A DNA stretch of 64,000 nucleotides from Lysobacterales bacterium. Its GTDB lineage: Bacteria; Pseudomonadota; Gammaproteobacteria; Xanthomonadales; Xanthomonadaceae. Position numbers and translations under genes: made by a program. Below the pieces are notes generated by a model. It was not told the DNA's origin. It searched no databases and was given only the letters and a program-made list of their open reading frames with translations. Where the stretch lies: assembly GCA_016718605.1 (NCBI GenBank), contig JADKCY010000003.1:1178001-1242000 (forward strand), written 5' to 3'. Positions 28,785 to 36,878 of this stretch are shown in pieces (the stretch's first letter is position 1; every line of letters starts with the position of its first letter).

Positions 28785-29311
28785 GGCGCTACTGCGGACT
28801 GGGCCAGATCGGCATGGATCAGCGCACGGGCGGTCCGCCAATCGCGAAAGACGGTGCGCTCGGTCACGCCGAGCACACGACTCATCTCGGGAAAACTCAA
28901 GCCTCCGAAAAAATGCAACTGAACCACCTGCGCCAATCGTGCATCGGCGCGCTCCAACCGCGATAGGCTTTGTTCCAACGCGAGCACATCGAGCCCTTCA
29001 TCGGGTGATCGTATGTCGCCGCGATCATCGAGTGTGACGAGTTGCAATCCGGCCCCACGTTTGTCGCACCCGCGCGCACGGGCCATATCGACCAGCACTT
29101 GGCGCATGGCGCGACTGGCGAGATTCAGCAGGTGGGCCTCATCGGCCACACGCACGTCAGCGAGCTTGAGGTATGCCTCGTGCACCAACGCTGTCGTGGC
29201 CAACGTATTGCGCCCGGAAGACAGATGGCGATGCGCGATTCGCTTCAACTCGTCATACAAACTGTCGAACAGTCCGGCGGCGTCGTGCGGCACACCCGAT
29301 GGGCAGTCCAT
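28781..29311 (-). CDS. ECF-type RNA polymerase sigma factor
   Basis: A 176-residue sigma factor of the ECF group often found beside Ser/Thr kinases. Region 2 is seen in 'LYDELKRIAHRHL...TLATTALVHEAYLKLAD' and region 4 in 'LDARLAQVVQLHFFGGLSFP'-like text followed by 'EMSRVLGVTERTVFRDW'. I place the start at the ATG at 29311 (MDCPSGVPHD) rather than the earlier one at 29437, because the extra 42 residues do not resemble the family. It forms an operon with the kinase. No anti-sigma gene is seen, so the kinase may regulate it. Confidence 0.86.
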   Translation of the reverse strand: MDCPSGVPHDAAGLFDSLYDELKRIAHRHLSSGRNTLATTALVHEAYLKLADVRVADEAHLLNLASRAMRQVLVDMARARGCDKRGAGLQLVTLDDRGDIRSPDEGLDVLALEQSLSRLERADARLAQVVQLHFFGGLSFPEMSRVLGVTERTVFRDWRTARALIHADLAQSAVAP

Positions 29312-29944
29312 GTCTACCGTTGCCTGGGCAAAGCCAGCAAAAAGTATAGGCTCGCCCCGTTCGAGCGTCCAGCCGATTTGGTCGACACAAAGCGCACTCG
29401 AAGCCGTCTCGCAACATCCCTTGAATAGCTGGGCCATCCGTGGCGACCGTGTTCACGAGCTTCGGGTCGTTGATCCCGGTGGCGTCAATGAGATGTGGTT
29501 AACGATTGGCAACTCGGCGCATGGGAATTTCAAGCGGCCGTCGCTCATCGCAGCGCATTTCGGCCAGCGTGATTTGTGTTCTGCAGCACCTTCGCGGCGA
29601 CATCGCGCTGCCTGCCATCCTCAGGCCGAGCTCAGCACTGCGGGATAGTGACCGTATCCGGTCTGGTGGCCGCTTCTCCCTCGGCGGCATGCTAGGTGGG
29701 GAAGTGCCATGAGTCGGAGGCACGTTCTTGGCAGGAGTCAGCGCAACCCACACAATCACGTTGACCGACCTCGGAGCGGGTGATGACGTGGCCCTTCCCG
29801 TCGCAACGCAGGATGACGCGACCAACCCACCGACAACAGCAACAGGTGCGCAGTGGGAAGTCTCCTTTCATCCGCTAGACAGCTAGTGCACCTCACCGGT
29901 CTCTTTTGCGGCATGGTGAGTCACCCCAAGTTGAGGCCAATTTC
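29312..29944. other. Divergent spacer without convincing genes
   Basis: These 630 bases separate the sigma factor from the MerB-like gene. Frames of 60-110 codons occur on both strands, but their composition is that of random GC-rich frames and none shows a known domain. I see no RNA gene, terminator or repeat. Confidence 0.4.
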
Positions 29945-30622
29945 ATGGACAACTCACGCATACATCAGGCAATCATCTCGTCGTTCTTGAACGTGCAGCG
30001 CCCGCCCACGGTTGAGGAGATTGCGTCGAGGTTTTCGTCCAGCATCGATGATGTTCGCAAGTCACTGCGGGCACTGGCGGATTATCACGGCGTGGTCCTT
30101 CATCCGAAGACGGATGAAGTCTGGATTGCCCATCCCTTCTCCGCTGCCCCGACGACGTGTGTTGTGCATTCGGGCAGCAAGAAGTGGTGGGGGAACTGCG
30201 CATGGTGCTCGTTGGGCGTCGCGTGTCTGGCGGGTGGTGATGTCGATATCGAGACCCGGATCGGTGGGATCGATGAGCTGGTTAGGATCCGGATTCGGGA
30301 TGGCGCTGTCATCGACAAGGATTTTGTCGTGCACTTTCCGATTCCGATGCAAAACGCGTGGGACAATGTGGTCTACACCTGCTCTGTCATGTTGATGTTT
30401 CGAGATCGGGCTCAGGTTGAGGCCTGGTGCATGGAGCGAGGTGTCCCCGTCGGAGATGTACGGCCCGTCGAGCAGATTTGGGCGTTTGCATCCGACTGGT
30501 ACTCCCGCCATGCAGATCTGGATTGGGTCAAATGGACAGTTCAAGAAGCCGCTGAGATATTCACGCGTCATGGCCTTAGCGGGCCCATCTGGGCGTTGCC
30601 GCAAGCGGTTGGCCGGTTCTAG
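29945..30622 (+). CDS. Alkylmercury lyase (MerB)-like protein, catalytic Asp missing
   Basis: A 225-residue protein. The N-terminal winged-helix-like part ('TVEEIASRFSSSIDDVRKSL...YHGVVLHPKTDEVWIAHPFS') leads to 'NCAWCSLGVACLAG' and later 'VVYTCSVMLMF'. These correspond to the MerB regions that carry the two mercury-binding cysteines. In canonical MerB the first Cys is followed three residues later by the proton-donating Asp; here that position is Gly (C-S-L-G). Organomercurial cleavage is therefore uncertain and another role, such as metal or thiol binding, is possible. There are no mer neighbours. It lies alone between divergent and convergent genes. Confidence 0.65.
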   Translation: MDNSRIHQAIISSFLNVQRPPTVEEIASRFSSSIDDVRKSLRALADYHGVVLHPKTDEVWIAHPFSAAPTTCVVHSGSKKWWGNCAWCSLGVACLAGGDVDIETRIGGIDELVRIRIRDGAVIDKDFVVHFPIPMQNAWDNVVYTCSVMLMFRDRAQVEAWCMERGVPVGDVRPVEQIWAFASDWYSRHADLDWVKWTVQEAAEIFTRHGLSGPIWALPQAVGRF

Positions 30623-30761
30623 TTGTGCAGGGCATTCTTCTCGAGCGCAGCCCTTCTTTCGCGGATGAACTCCCCGCGTCAGCAACTCGCGAAGCCGCCG
30701 TTCTCCCCACCCAATTGCTTGGCGCAAGCGCTTTTAGCAGCGTGCCGCTGCGTCGGTCGAC

Positions 30762-32831
30762 TCAAAACCCCATGCTCAACGTCACTCTCGCCGTGCGCGG
30801 TTCTGCCGGGTGGGTGTGTATGTCCAGGACGCCTTCGGCGGGTTCGTCGGGCAGTCGTGAGGCGTAGTAGTAGTCGATGTCACTGACTTCGGCGTCGAAT
30901 AGGTTGAACACATCCAGGCTTAGACGCGCATTGGGGCTGAGCTGATAGCCGATGCGGGCGTAGGCGAGTGTGGTGCCGTCGGACCGCACGCTGTTGTCTT
31001 CGATCAGCGGTCGAGGGCCGAAGTAGCGCAGTTGCAACTGGCCGAACCACGGCCCAAGGTCGTTGAAGGTGATGCCCAGGGCGGCGACGCGTTGCACTGA
31101 TCCAGGCACGTGGCGGCCCGCGTTGGGTTCGTCGCCCTGAATCTCGTCAAAGCGCGCACGCGACCAGGCGAGATCGAGGTCAAGCATCCAGTGTTGATTC
31201 AGCACGTAGTGATTGTTGAACTCGATGCCGCGACGCTGCGAGCCGCCATTGGGTTCGGTTTCGCCGGCATCGCCGACGAAGACCAGTTCGGAGTCGAGTT
31301 TGAGTTGCCAGATCGCCAGCGAGCTTTGCAGCCCCGGCAGCCATTCGTTGCGCAAGCCCAATTCGGTACCACGACTGCGCACCAGCGGCACGGCCGGGTC
31401 AATCGGTTCGCCACCACGTGCGGTCACGCGAGCGGTCATGCCGCGCGCGTCGTTGCTGTGAAAGCCATAGCCTGCCGAGGCGAACACTTCGGTCCGATCC
31501 CAAGGCGACAGGATCAGCGCGAGTTTGGGGCTGTGAATCCAGTCGCTGCGCGATCCGCTGTTCTCGGCAATCGAGCTGTCGACATCCACGTCGACATGGT
31601 CGGCACGCCATCCGAACACCGTGCGCACTGCCTCATTCCAGGCAAGATCGGTCTGCGCATACAGGCCCAGTGCACGCTCTGACAGGCGGCTCTCCTGAGT
31701 CACCTGATCGCGCTCGCCAAGGACGGCGGTGTAGAGCCCGACTGGATCAAGACGGTCGTAGCGCGTCTGCAGACCCAGCGTGTGGATCACCTCGCGTCCG
31801 CCCCAGTTGGCCGTCCAGCTACGGCTGAGTTTGCCGCCGAACACGCGGCGATCCTCGGCCTGCTCGAATTGGTCGCCGGTGTCCGGGTTGTCGAGAAAGT
31901 AGGTGAAGTTGGAGAACAGATCGAGGTGCGAGCTGATCGCATACGCGCTGGCGTCCCAGTGGCCGTCGTCGACCTGGCGATGCCAGCCCCAGGACAGACT
32001 GCTGCGACGGGTTTCGCCGTGGTCACTCGGATCGATCGCGCCGAAGCGCCCGATGCGTCCGCTATCGATGGCGCGCTGCGGCACCTGATCGGTGGCATCC
32101 CAACGGGCGTCGTAGTGCATGGCGGTCAGCGTGCTGCGGCTGTCGGCGGTTTCCCGTGTGTAGCGCAGCAGGCCATTGACGCGGCGGAAGTTCTCGCCGA
32201 ATTCCCACGGTCCGTCATTGTGTGCGGCTTCGAGCGCATAGAGCAGGTCGCCCCCGACGACGTTGAGCGAGTTGGCGATCAATCCGCGCGCGTAGCCGTT
32301 CTCGCCGCCCGTCACCGACAGCAGCCCAGTGGGCAGACGGTTGATCAGGCCGATGCGGGCGCTACCCGCCGAACTGAAATCGCCGTCTTCGGCGGCATAG
32401 ACGCCCTTGCGGTAGTGAATGCGGCTGACCAGTTCGGGGATCAGGAAGTTGAGATCGGTGTAACCCTGACCATGCGCATGGCTCGGCATGTTGACCGGCA
32501 TGTCATCGACGAAGGTGGCGAAGTCGGTGCCGTGATCGAGATTGAAACCGCGCAGGTAGTATTGGTTAGCTTTGCCATCGCCGCTGTGCTGCGACACGAT
32601 CACGCCCGGCACAAATTCCAGCACTTCGGCGGCGCGCAGCATGGGTCGATTGCGGATTAGTTTGGCAGTGACCGAGCCTTCGCTGGCGGCATCACTGCTG
32701 CCGACCGCGTTGTCGTAGTGGCCCTCCACCTCGACGGCGGGCAGTTCCGTGTCACCTGATGCGGCGACTGCCGTTGAAGGCCACGCGCATAGCCAAGCTG
32801 CGCTCAGCAGCGCACCCGAGATCGTCTTCAT
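30762..32831 (-). CDS. TonB-dependent outer membrane receptor, probable nickel uptake
   Basis: A 689-residue receptor with signal peptide (MKTISGALLSAAWLCAWPS). The plug domain has 'LRAAEVLEFVPGVIVSQHSG' and 'QYYLRGFNLDHGTDFATFVD', and the beta-barrel ends in the aromatic 'RVTLSMGF'. A His/Met-containing loop 'NMPSHAHGQGY' in the plug could bind metal. The gene starts 17 bases after the nickel permease, behind the NikR-type operator and nikR. Substrate assignment as nickel or a nickel chelate rests on this context and on known NikR-controlled TonB receptors. Confidence 0.8.
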   Translation of the reverse strand: MKTISGALLSAAWLCAWPSTAVAASGDTELPAVEVEGHYDNAVGSSDAASEGSVTAKLIRNRPMLRAAEVLEFVPGVIVSQHSGDGKANQYYLRGFNLDHGTDFATFVDDMPVNMPSHAHGQGYTDLNFLIPELVSRIHYRKGVYAAEDGDFSSAGSARIGLINRLPTGLLSVTGGENGYARGLIANSLNVVGGDLLYALEAAHNDGPWEFGENFRRVNGLLRYTRETADSRSTLTAMHYDARWDATDQVPQRAIDSGRIGRFGAIDPSDHGETRRSSLSWGWHRQVDDGHWDASAYAISSHLDLFSNFTYFLDNPDTGDQFEQAEDRRVFGGKLSRSWTANWGGREVIHTLGLQTRYDRLDPVGLYTAVLGERDQVTQESRLSERALGLYAQTDLAWNEAVRTVFGWRADHVDVDVDSSIAENSGSRSDWIHSPKLALILSPWDRTEVFASAGYGFHSNDARGMTARVTARGGEPIDPAVPLVRSRGTELGLRNEWLPGLQSSLAIWQLKLDSELVFVGDAGETEPNGGSQRRGIEFNNHYVLNQHWMLDLDLAWSRARFDEIQGDEPNAGRHVPGSVQRVAALGITFNDLGPWFGQLQLRYFGPRPLIEDNSVRSDGTTLAYARIGYQLSPNARLSLDVFNLFDAEVSDIDYYYASRLPDEPAEGVLDIHTHPAEPRTARVTLSMGF

Positions 32832-32848
32832 GGGAATCCTCGGTGGAA

Positions 32849-33682
32849 TCAGGTCGCTGACGCGGAAGCGGAGCTTGTCGCCATGGCCAAGGGCGTTCGT
32901 CCGGCCAGCCAATGGCCGAGCAGGAAGCTGATCGCGATCACGGCGAGAATGCCGACGGAGAGCAGCCAGCCGCGTGGTTCGACCCATTCGGCAAAGGCAT
33001 CGGAGGACAGCACCGAGGCACCGACCGCGGCAGTCAGCAGACTCACCCCAGAGACCGCGATGGTCATCACCCGCGAGGCCAGCCGCGCAGTCGCGTCGGC
33101 GCGTTGAATTAAGCGCGCGATCCACAGTCCGTTCAGACCATCGGTGATCAGCATGCCGAGCATGAACATTGCGGCCAACAACACGGCAGGTTCCCAACCG
33201 CCAAAGCGCGTGGCGGTGATCGCGAACAGCGTGGCCTGACTCAACGTATCGAAAGACAGTGCGAACAAGGCACCCACCAGGAAGACCGCCCACGCTTGCT
33301 GGGTGCGTAAGACCTTGCTCAGCAGACCGCTACGCAGACCCGCAACCTGGACCATTTCGTGGGCGGGCGTGCGCAGCAAATTGCGCAGATTCAAGACCGC
33401 CAGCAGAGTCAGGGCAGAGATCGAAATCCAAGCACCGGTCGCCTCGATCCAGCTCGGCACCGTCCACTGCGAAGCCACGGTGGAGACCACCAGCGCCACG
33501 CTGATGACGATCAATCCATGGCCGAGGGAAAACAGACTGCCGACGTAGCGCGCGATGGCCGGACGCTGACGTCCGTTGAACCGCGTCAGGCCATCAATGG
33601 CGGCCAGATGATCGGCATCGAAGCCGTGCTGGATGCCCAGCAACAACGCCACCCACGCCAAGGATCCCAGTTCCGCCCACAT
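32849..33682 (-). CDS. NiCoT-family high-affinity nickel permease
   Basis: A 277-residue inner membrane transporter with about seven to eight hydrophobic helices. The signature HX4DH is present early as 'HGFDADHLAAIDG', and a further conserved loop reads 'FSLGHGLIVISV'. The helix 'LFALSFDTLSQATLFAI' matches the family's FDT motif. NixA/HoxN-type permeases supply Ni2+ for [NiFe] hydrogenases and urease. It lies downstream of a 27-bp palindrome and of nikR, and is coupled to the TonB receptor. Confidence 0.92.
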   Translation of the reverse strand: MWAELGSLAWVALLLGIQHGFDADHLAAIDGLTRFNGRQRPAIARYVGSLFSLGHGLIVISVALVVSTVASQWTVPSWIEATGAWISISALTLLAVLNLRNLLRTPAHEMVQVAGLRSGLLSKVLRTQQAWAVFLVGALFALSFDTLSQATLFAITATRFGGWEPAVLLAAMFMLGMLITDGLNGLWIARLIQRADATARLASRVMTIAVSGVSLLTAAVGASVLSSDAFAEWVEPRGWLLSVGILAVIAISFLLGHWLAGRTPLAMATSSASASAT

Positions 33683-33697
33683 GACTGCACCCTACCG

Positions 33698-33724
33698 GTA
33701 AGACGAATTTTCAATTCATCCTAC
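33698..33724 (-). promoter_or_regulatory. Candidate NikR operator upstream of the nickel permease
   Basis: An imperfect 27-bp palindrome: GTAAGACGAATT, spacer TTC, AATTCATCCTAC. Ten of 12 arm positions pair. The outer GTA...TAC and inner half sites resemble the known NikR operator GTATGA-N16-TCATAC, with one base less in the middle. It ends 15 bases before the permease start and lies 64 bases downstream of the nikR stop, so NikR could repress the permease-receptor pair when nickel is plentiful. Confidence 0.65.
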
Positions 33725-33788
33725 GCCATGCGAATGCCCTGTCAACGGCTCGTGATGACCGTTCGTCAGATGCACGCACGATCGCGTT

Positions 33789-34259
33789 TCAGGTGCTGGG
33801 TTTGAAGTGCAAATGGGGCGACTGCAACAAGCCGTGCCGGTGCTGGCCGGTGGTCGGCGTGTCCACGCTGATCACATTGAGATGCCCGTGATGTACGCCA
33901 CGCTCGGCACACACGCCGTCGGCGAAACGGCGCACCGCCAAGGTTGGTCCACGCAGCAACACCGTCTCGATGCAATTGTCGTGATCGAGATGCGCGTGCA
34001 TGGTCGACACGATCAGATCGTGCTGCGCGTGTTGCAGATCATTCAGGCGCTCGGCCAGATCACGCTCGTGGTGGTTATAGACGTAGGACAGGCAGGCCAC
34101 GCACCAGCCCTGCGGATCTTCCGCATCGCGCTGACGTTCCAGTTCGGCACGCAGCAGATCACGGAACGCCTCGGAACGGTTGCCATAGGCACGCCGCTCG
34201 ATCAGCGCGTCAAATTCCGCCGCGAGCTTGGGCTCAATCGAAACCGTAAAGCGCTGCAT
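33789..34259 (-). CDS. nikR: Nickel-responsive transcriptional regulator NikR
   Basis: A 156-residue protein. The N-terminal ribbon-helix-helix ('QRFTVSIEPKLAAEFDALI...NRSEAFRDLLR') binds DNA. The C-terminal ACT-like domain contains the nickel-site residues in 'YVYNHHERDLAERL', 'STMHAHLDHDNCIETVLLRG' and 'HHGHLNVISV'. The tail of about 20 residues is unusually His-rich ('GQHRHGLLQSPHLHF'), possibly an extra metal-binding patch. It lies upstream of, and in the same direction as, the permease and receptor. A CTGACA-CGA-TGTCAG palindrome lies just before its start (34269-34283). Confidence 0.92.
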   Translation of the reverse strand: MQRFTVSIEPKLAAEFDALIERRAYGNRSEAFRDLLRAELERQRDAEDPQGWCVACLSYVYNHHERDLAERLNDLQHAQHDLIVSTMHAHLDHDNCIETVLLRGPTLAVRRFADGVCAERGVHHGHLNVISVDTPTTGQHRHGLLQSPHLHFKPST

Positions 34260-34268
34260 GGCCGTCTC

Positions 34269-34283
34269 CTGACACGATGTCAG
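34269..34283. promoter_or_regulatory. Small palindrome just upstream of nikR
   Basis: CTGACA and TGTCAG flank a 3-base centre (CGA). It lies next to the nikR ribosome site. It could be a repressor half-site pair or a leader hairpin. It does not match the NikR consensus. Confidence 0.3.
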
Positions 34284-34417
34284 CGGGCATCACAAACCAA
34301 GCGCCAAGACTTGGCAAGCGCGAACGCCTTCATCAGCCCGCTCCAGCAATGCAGCAGCCAGCTTGCGGGACGTCCCGGAAAGGCACCGGACGCCCGCAAA
34401 CCACTGGCGGTACGCTC

Positions 34418-34645
34418 TCAGTTGACGCGTTTGATGACGAATTTGAAGACGTCACCTTCCACCGCAGAAGACACCAACTCATTGCCGGTGGTACGGCAGA
34501 AGGCCTCGAAATCCTTCACCGCACCGGGATCGGTCGCCAGCACTTCGAGACTGCCGCCGACGGCGAGGTCCTTCAATGCCTTCTTGGTACGCAGGATGGG
34601 CAGCGGGCAGTTGAGCCCTTTCGCATCCAATATCTGGTCAGCCAT
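34418..34645 (-). CDS. tusA: TusA-family sulfur carrier protein
   Basis: A 75-residue TusA/SirA-like protein with the sulfur-carrying cysteine in 'AKGLNCPLPILRTKKAL' (Cys13 of the CPxP motif). TusA receives persulfide sulfur and passes it to partners such as DsrE-type proteins and, in sulfur oxidisers, to the sHdr or Dsr pathways. Here it is the last gene of the long minus-strand operon and lies 11 bases after dsrE2. Together they resemble the rhd-tusA-dsrE2 unit of sulfur oxidisers without the rhodanese. Confidence 0.9.
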   Translation of the reverse strand: MADQILDAKGLNCPLPILRTKKALKDLAVGGSLEVLATDPGAVKDFEAFCRTTGNELVSSAVEGDVFKFVIKRVN

Positions 34646-34656
34646 GTTCGTTCTCC

Positions 34657-35151
34657 TCAGATGTAGAGATTGATGTCGCTTTGCGAGGCCACTTCGATGT
34701 AGCTGGCCGCGCCGCCCAAGGTGGGGCCATCGATCATGTCTTCGCGTTTGTACTCGAACAGATCCATGGTCATTTGACAGGCGATCATCTTCACATCCGC
34801 TTCGACCGCCATTTCGCGCAACTCCTCGATCGAAGCCACGCCCTTCTTCTTCAACAAGTTCTTCATCATGTCCGTGGCCATGCGATCCATACCCGGAATC
34901 GCCGACACGATATTGGGCATGTGCATGTGCATACCCATCATTGGCATTTCCATCGCGGGATTGCCCAAGGTCGAGACCTTGAGGTCCAGATCCTTCTTCA
35001 GCAATGCCAGGCCGTAGAAGGTAAAGAACATGGTGACTTCCAGTCCCATCGCCGCCGCCGTGGTCGCCAGGATGAAGGGCGGGTAGGCCCAATCCAGCGT
35101 GCCTTTGGTGACGATGATGGACATTGATTTTGCGGGACTACTCGAACTCAT
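34657..35151 (-). CDS. dsrE2: DsrE2-like sulfur-relay protein
   Basis: A 164-residue DsrE/DsrF/DrsH-like protein. The segment 'LDWAYPPFILATTAAAMGLE' and the hydrophobic 'VTMFFTFYGLALL' are typical of the DsrE2 branch. A Met-rich loop follows ('MEMPMMGMHMHMP'). A conserved Cys lies in 'VKMIACQMTMDLF', the likely persulfide site. It sits between lbpA and tusA in the same operon. DsrE2 proteins are known companions of TusA in sulfur oxidation gene clusters. Confidence 0.88.
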   Translation of the reverse strand: MSSSSPAKSMSIIVTKGTLDWAYPPFILATTAAAMGLEVTMFFTFYGLALLKKDLDLKVSTLGNPAMEMPMMGMHMHMPNIVSAIPGMDRMATDMMKNLLKKKGVASIEELREMAVEADVKMIACQMTMDLFEYKREDMIDGPTLGGAASYIEVASQSDINLYI

Positions 35152-35248
35152 AACTACCTCCGTGTCGGACGATCCGACCCTTGATTCGGTGCTCTGAAAC
35201 GATGTTTGAAACCTTAGTCCTTACAGGCTTGCGACGGCTTGACAATTG

Positions 35249-35689
35249 TCAGCCCGCGCAGCCTGCGTAGCCGTCCGCGGCCATCTTGGCTTCGTACGGT
35301 TCAGCCACGGCAGAGCCCGGCACAAGAACGGAAACCGCAGCCGCGTCGGCAGGCTTCACGCGCACCATCCAGCCCTTGCCATAGCAATCACTATTGGCCG
35401 TATCTGGCGTCGCCGTGAGTTGCTCATTCGCCGCGACAATTTCGGCATCAAAAGCAAGCTTGGCGGGGCCGACCCACTTTCCCGACTCGACTGTCGCGCA
35501 GGACTTACCCGCCTCGATGGTCTTGCCGACTTTTTTGGCCGTAAAGGCCACCAATTTGCCGGCCATCGAAGTGGCGACGACAGTCAAACCGACTGTCAAG
35601 GTGCCATCACCCTCGTCGCGATACCAAATGTTGTTGGCAACGTCGTACAAGAGTTCGTCTGGCAAGGTGCAACCACGTACTACTGGCAT
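35249..35689 (-). CDS. lbpA: Lipoate-binding protein LbpA (GcvH-like)
   Basis: A 146-residue GcvH-fold protein. The attachment lysine is Lys71 in 'CATVESGKWVGPAKLAF'. The 'ESGKWVGP' context resembles the LbpA proteins of the sulfur-oxidising heterodisulfide-reductase-like (sHdr) pathway rather than standard glycine cleavage H protein ('ESVKA'). No gcvT or gcvP is nearby. It follows the lipoate ligase gene by about 85 bases and is followed by dsrE2 and tusA. The start at 35689 (MPVVRGCTLP) has a good purine-rich site; a longer in-frame extension is not family-like. I infer that it is lipoylated by the neighbouring enzymes. Confidence 0.86.
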   Translation of the reverse strand: MPVVRGCTLPDELLYDVANNIWYRDEGDGTLTVGLTVVATSMAGKLVAFTAKKVGKTIEAGKSCATVESGKWVGPAKLAFDAEIVAANEQLTATPDTANSDCYGKGWMVRVKPADAAAVSVLVPGSAVAEPYEAKMAADGYAGCAG

Positions 35690-35774
35690 GCTATTTCTCC
35701 TCGGTTGATACACTTGGGTTGATGCAAGAACGCGGCCTTTCTGCGCCCTTGCGGGGGATACTCTGGGTTCGGCT

Positions 35775-36848
35775 TCATGACTGGGTGTTTTCCGCTGCAC
35801 GCAGGATGACGTTGGCAAATTCGCTGGGCGGTGAACTCAACAATCCGGTTGGATTGGACGCAAAAAAATGCGCCGCCGTGGCCGGCACTTCCGTCAGCAG
35901 GACACCGCGGAGCGCAGCCTCAAGATTCAGAACCGTGTTGGGCGGTGTGACGAAGAAGTCGCCTGTGATGAGCACCTCGCGGATGCGATTCTGCAGGCTG
36001 CCTTCCAACCGCAGATGCGCGCTGATGCGCCCACCCGACGTATCCACGGTCGCCGATCGCACAGCAGCGTCTTGGGTCGGATCGTCGATTTCGTAGACGA
36101 AGTCATCCCGACCGATCTCCTCGTCAAAGCAGTCACGTGCGCGCGACTCCTCCATCGCCGAAATCGTCTCGATGCGCATACCGATGCCAAGCCGGTCTTC
36201 AAAGCCTTGCAGCAGCGCCTGCTTGACCCGCGCGGCATCCGGCATCACACCGCCTTGCAGCTCACGCAGGGTGACCACGCGTTGTCGCGCATCCTGCTGC
36301 GCATGCCGTGCCAGCTTCGCGGCGGGAATGTTCAGCAACGACGCCATCTTTCCAACATCCATGTCGAGCAGCACGGTGCCCTGATAGAAGATCGTGTCGC
36401 CGTCGAAAAAACCGCCTGTGCCGGAAATCTTGCGACCCTCGACTTCGATGTCGTTGCGCGGCCGAAATCGCGCATCAATGCCCAGTCGCGACAAACCGTC
36501 AGCCGCAGCCTCACAAATCGCCTGTGCCACCTCGCCCAAGCCGCCGAGGCCCAGCGTGTTGCGGTGAAACACCAACTCCCAGCCGAACTGGCCCTCGTCG
36601 AGATACAACGCGCCGCCACCGGTGATGCGTCGACCGATGCCGACCCCTGCCGCACGGCATGCAGGGAGGTTCAACTCCTGGCTGATGATCTGGTGCCGGC
36701 CCACCAGCACGGAGGGTGGAAATTGTAGAAAGCGGACGGTGTCACCGATCTCGCCAGCCTTGTGGGCATCGATCAGAGCCTGATCAAAGGCGATTTGCTC
36801 GCGGCAACCGCGCAGGCCGGTATCGATGACCCGGAATAACCGACTCAT
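35775..36848 (-). CDS. Lipoate-protein ligase of the sLpl(AB) type
   Basis: A 357-residue ligase. The N-terminal BPL/LPL catalytic domain carries 'FLQFPPSVLVGRHQ', 'VGIGRRITGGGALYLDEGQ' (the RRxTGGG lipoyl-binding loop) and 'NDIEVEGRKISGTGGFFDG', where the Lys is catalytic. A C-terminal accessory domain (about residues 255-340) contains 'GGRISAHLRLEGSLQNRI', so large and small parts are fused. sLpl(AB) ligases are known to serve LbpA together with LipS1/LipS2. It lies 30 bases after lipS1 in the same operon. Confidence 0.88.
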   Translation of the reverse strand: MSRLFRVIDTGLRGCREQIAFDQALIDAHKAGEIGDTVRFLQFPPSVLVGRHQIISQELNLPACRAAGVGIGRRITGGGALYLDEGQFGWELVFHRNTLGLGGLGEVAQAICEAAADGLSRLGIDARFRPRNDIEVEGRKISGTGGFFDGDTIFYQGTVLLDMDVGKMASLLNIPAAKLARHAQQDARQRVVTLRELQGGVMPDAARVKQALLQGFEDRLGIGMRIETISAMEESRARDCFDEEIGRDDFVYEIDDPTQDAAVRSATVDTSGGRISAHLRLEGSLQNRIREVLITGDFFVTPPNTVLNLEAALRGVLLTEVPATAAHFFASNPTGLLSSPPSEFANVILRAAENTQS

Positions 36849-36878
36849 GACCAGTCGCTCCTTGCGATGGACAGCCCG

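Noticed and set aside
29499..29825. 108-codon minus-strand frame in the merB-like spacer
   Set aside because: Pro/Arg-rich, no ribosome site, no domain, overlapped by equally open frames on the other strand.
35249..35689. Glycine cleavage H protein
   Set aside because: The fold is the same but the lysine context 'ESGKWVGP' and the neighbours (lipS1, lipS2, sLpl, tusA, dsrE2) fit LbpA better, and no gcvT/gcvP is present.
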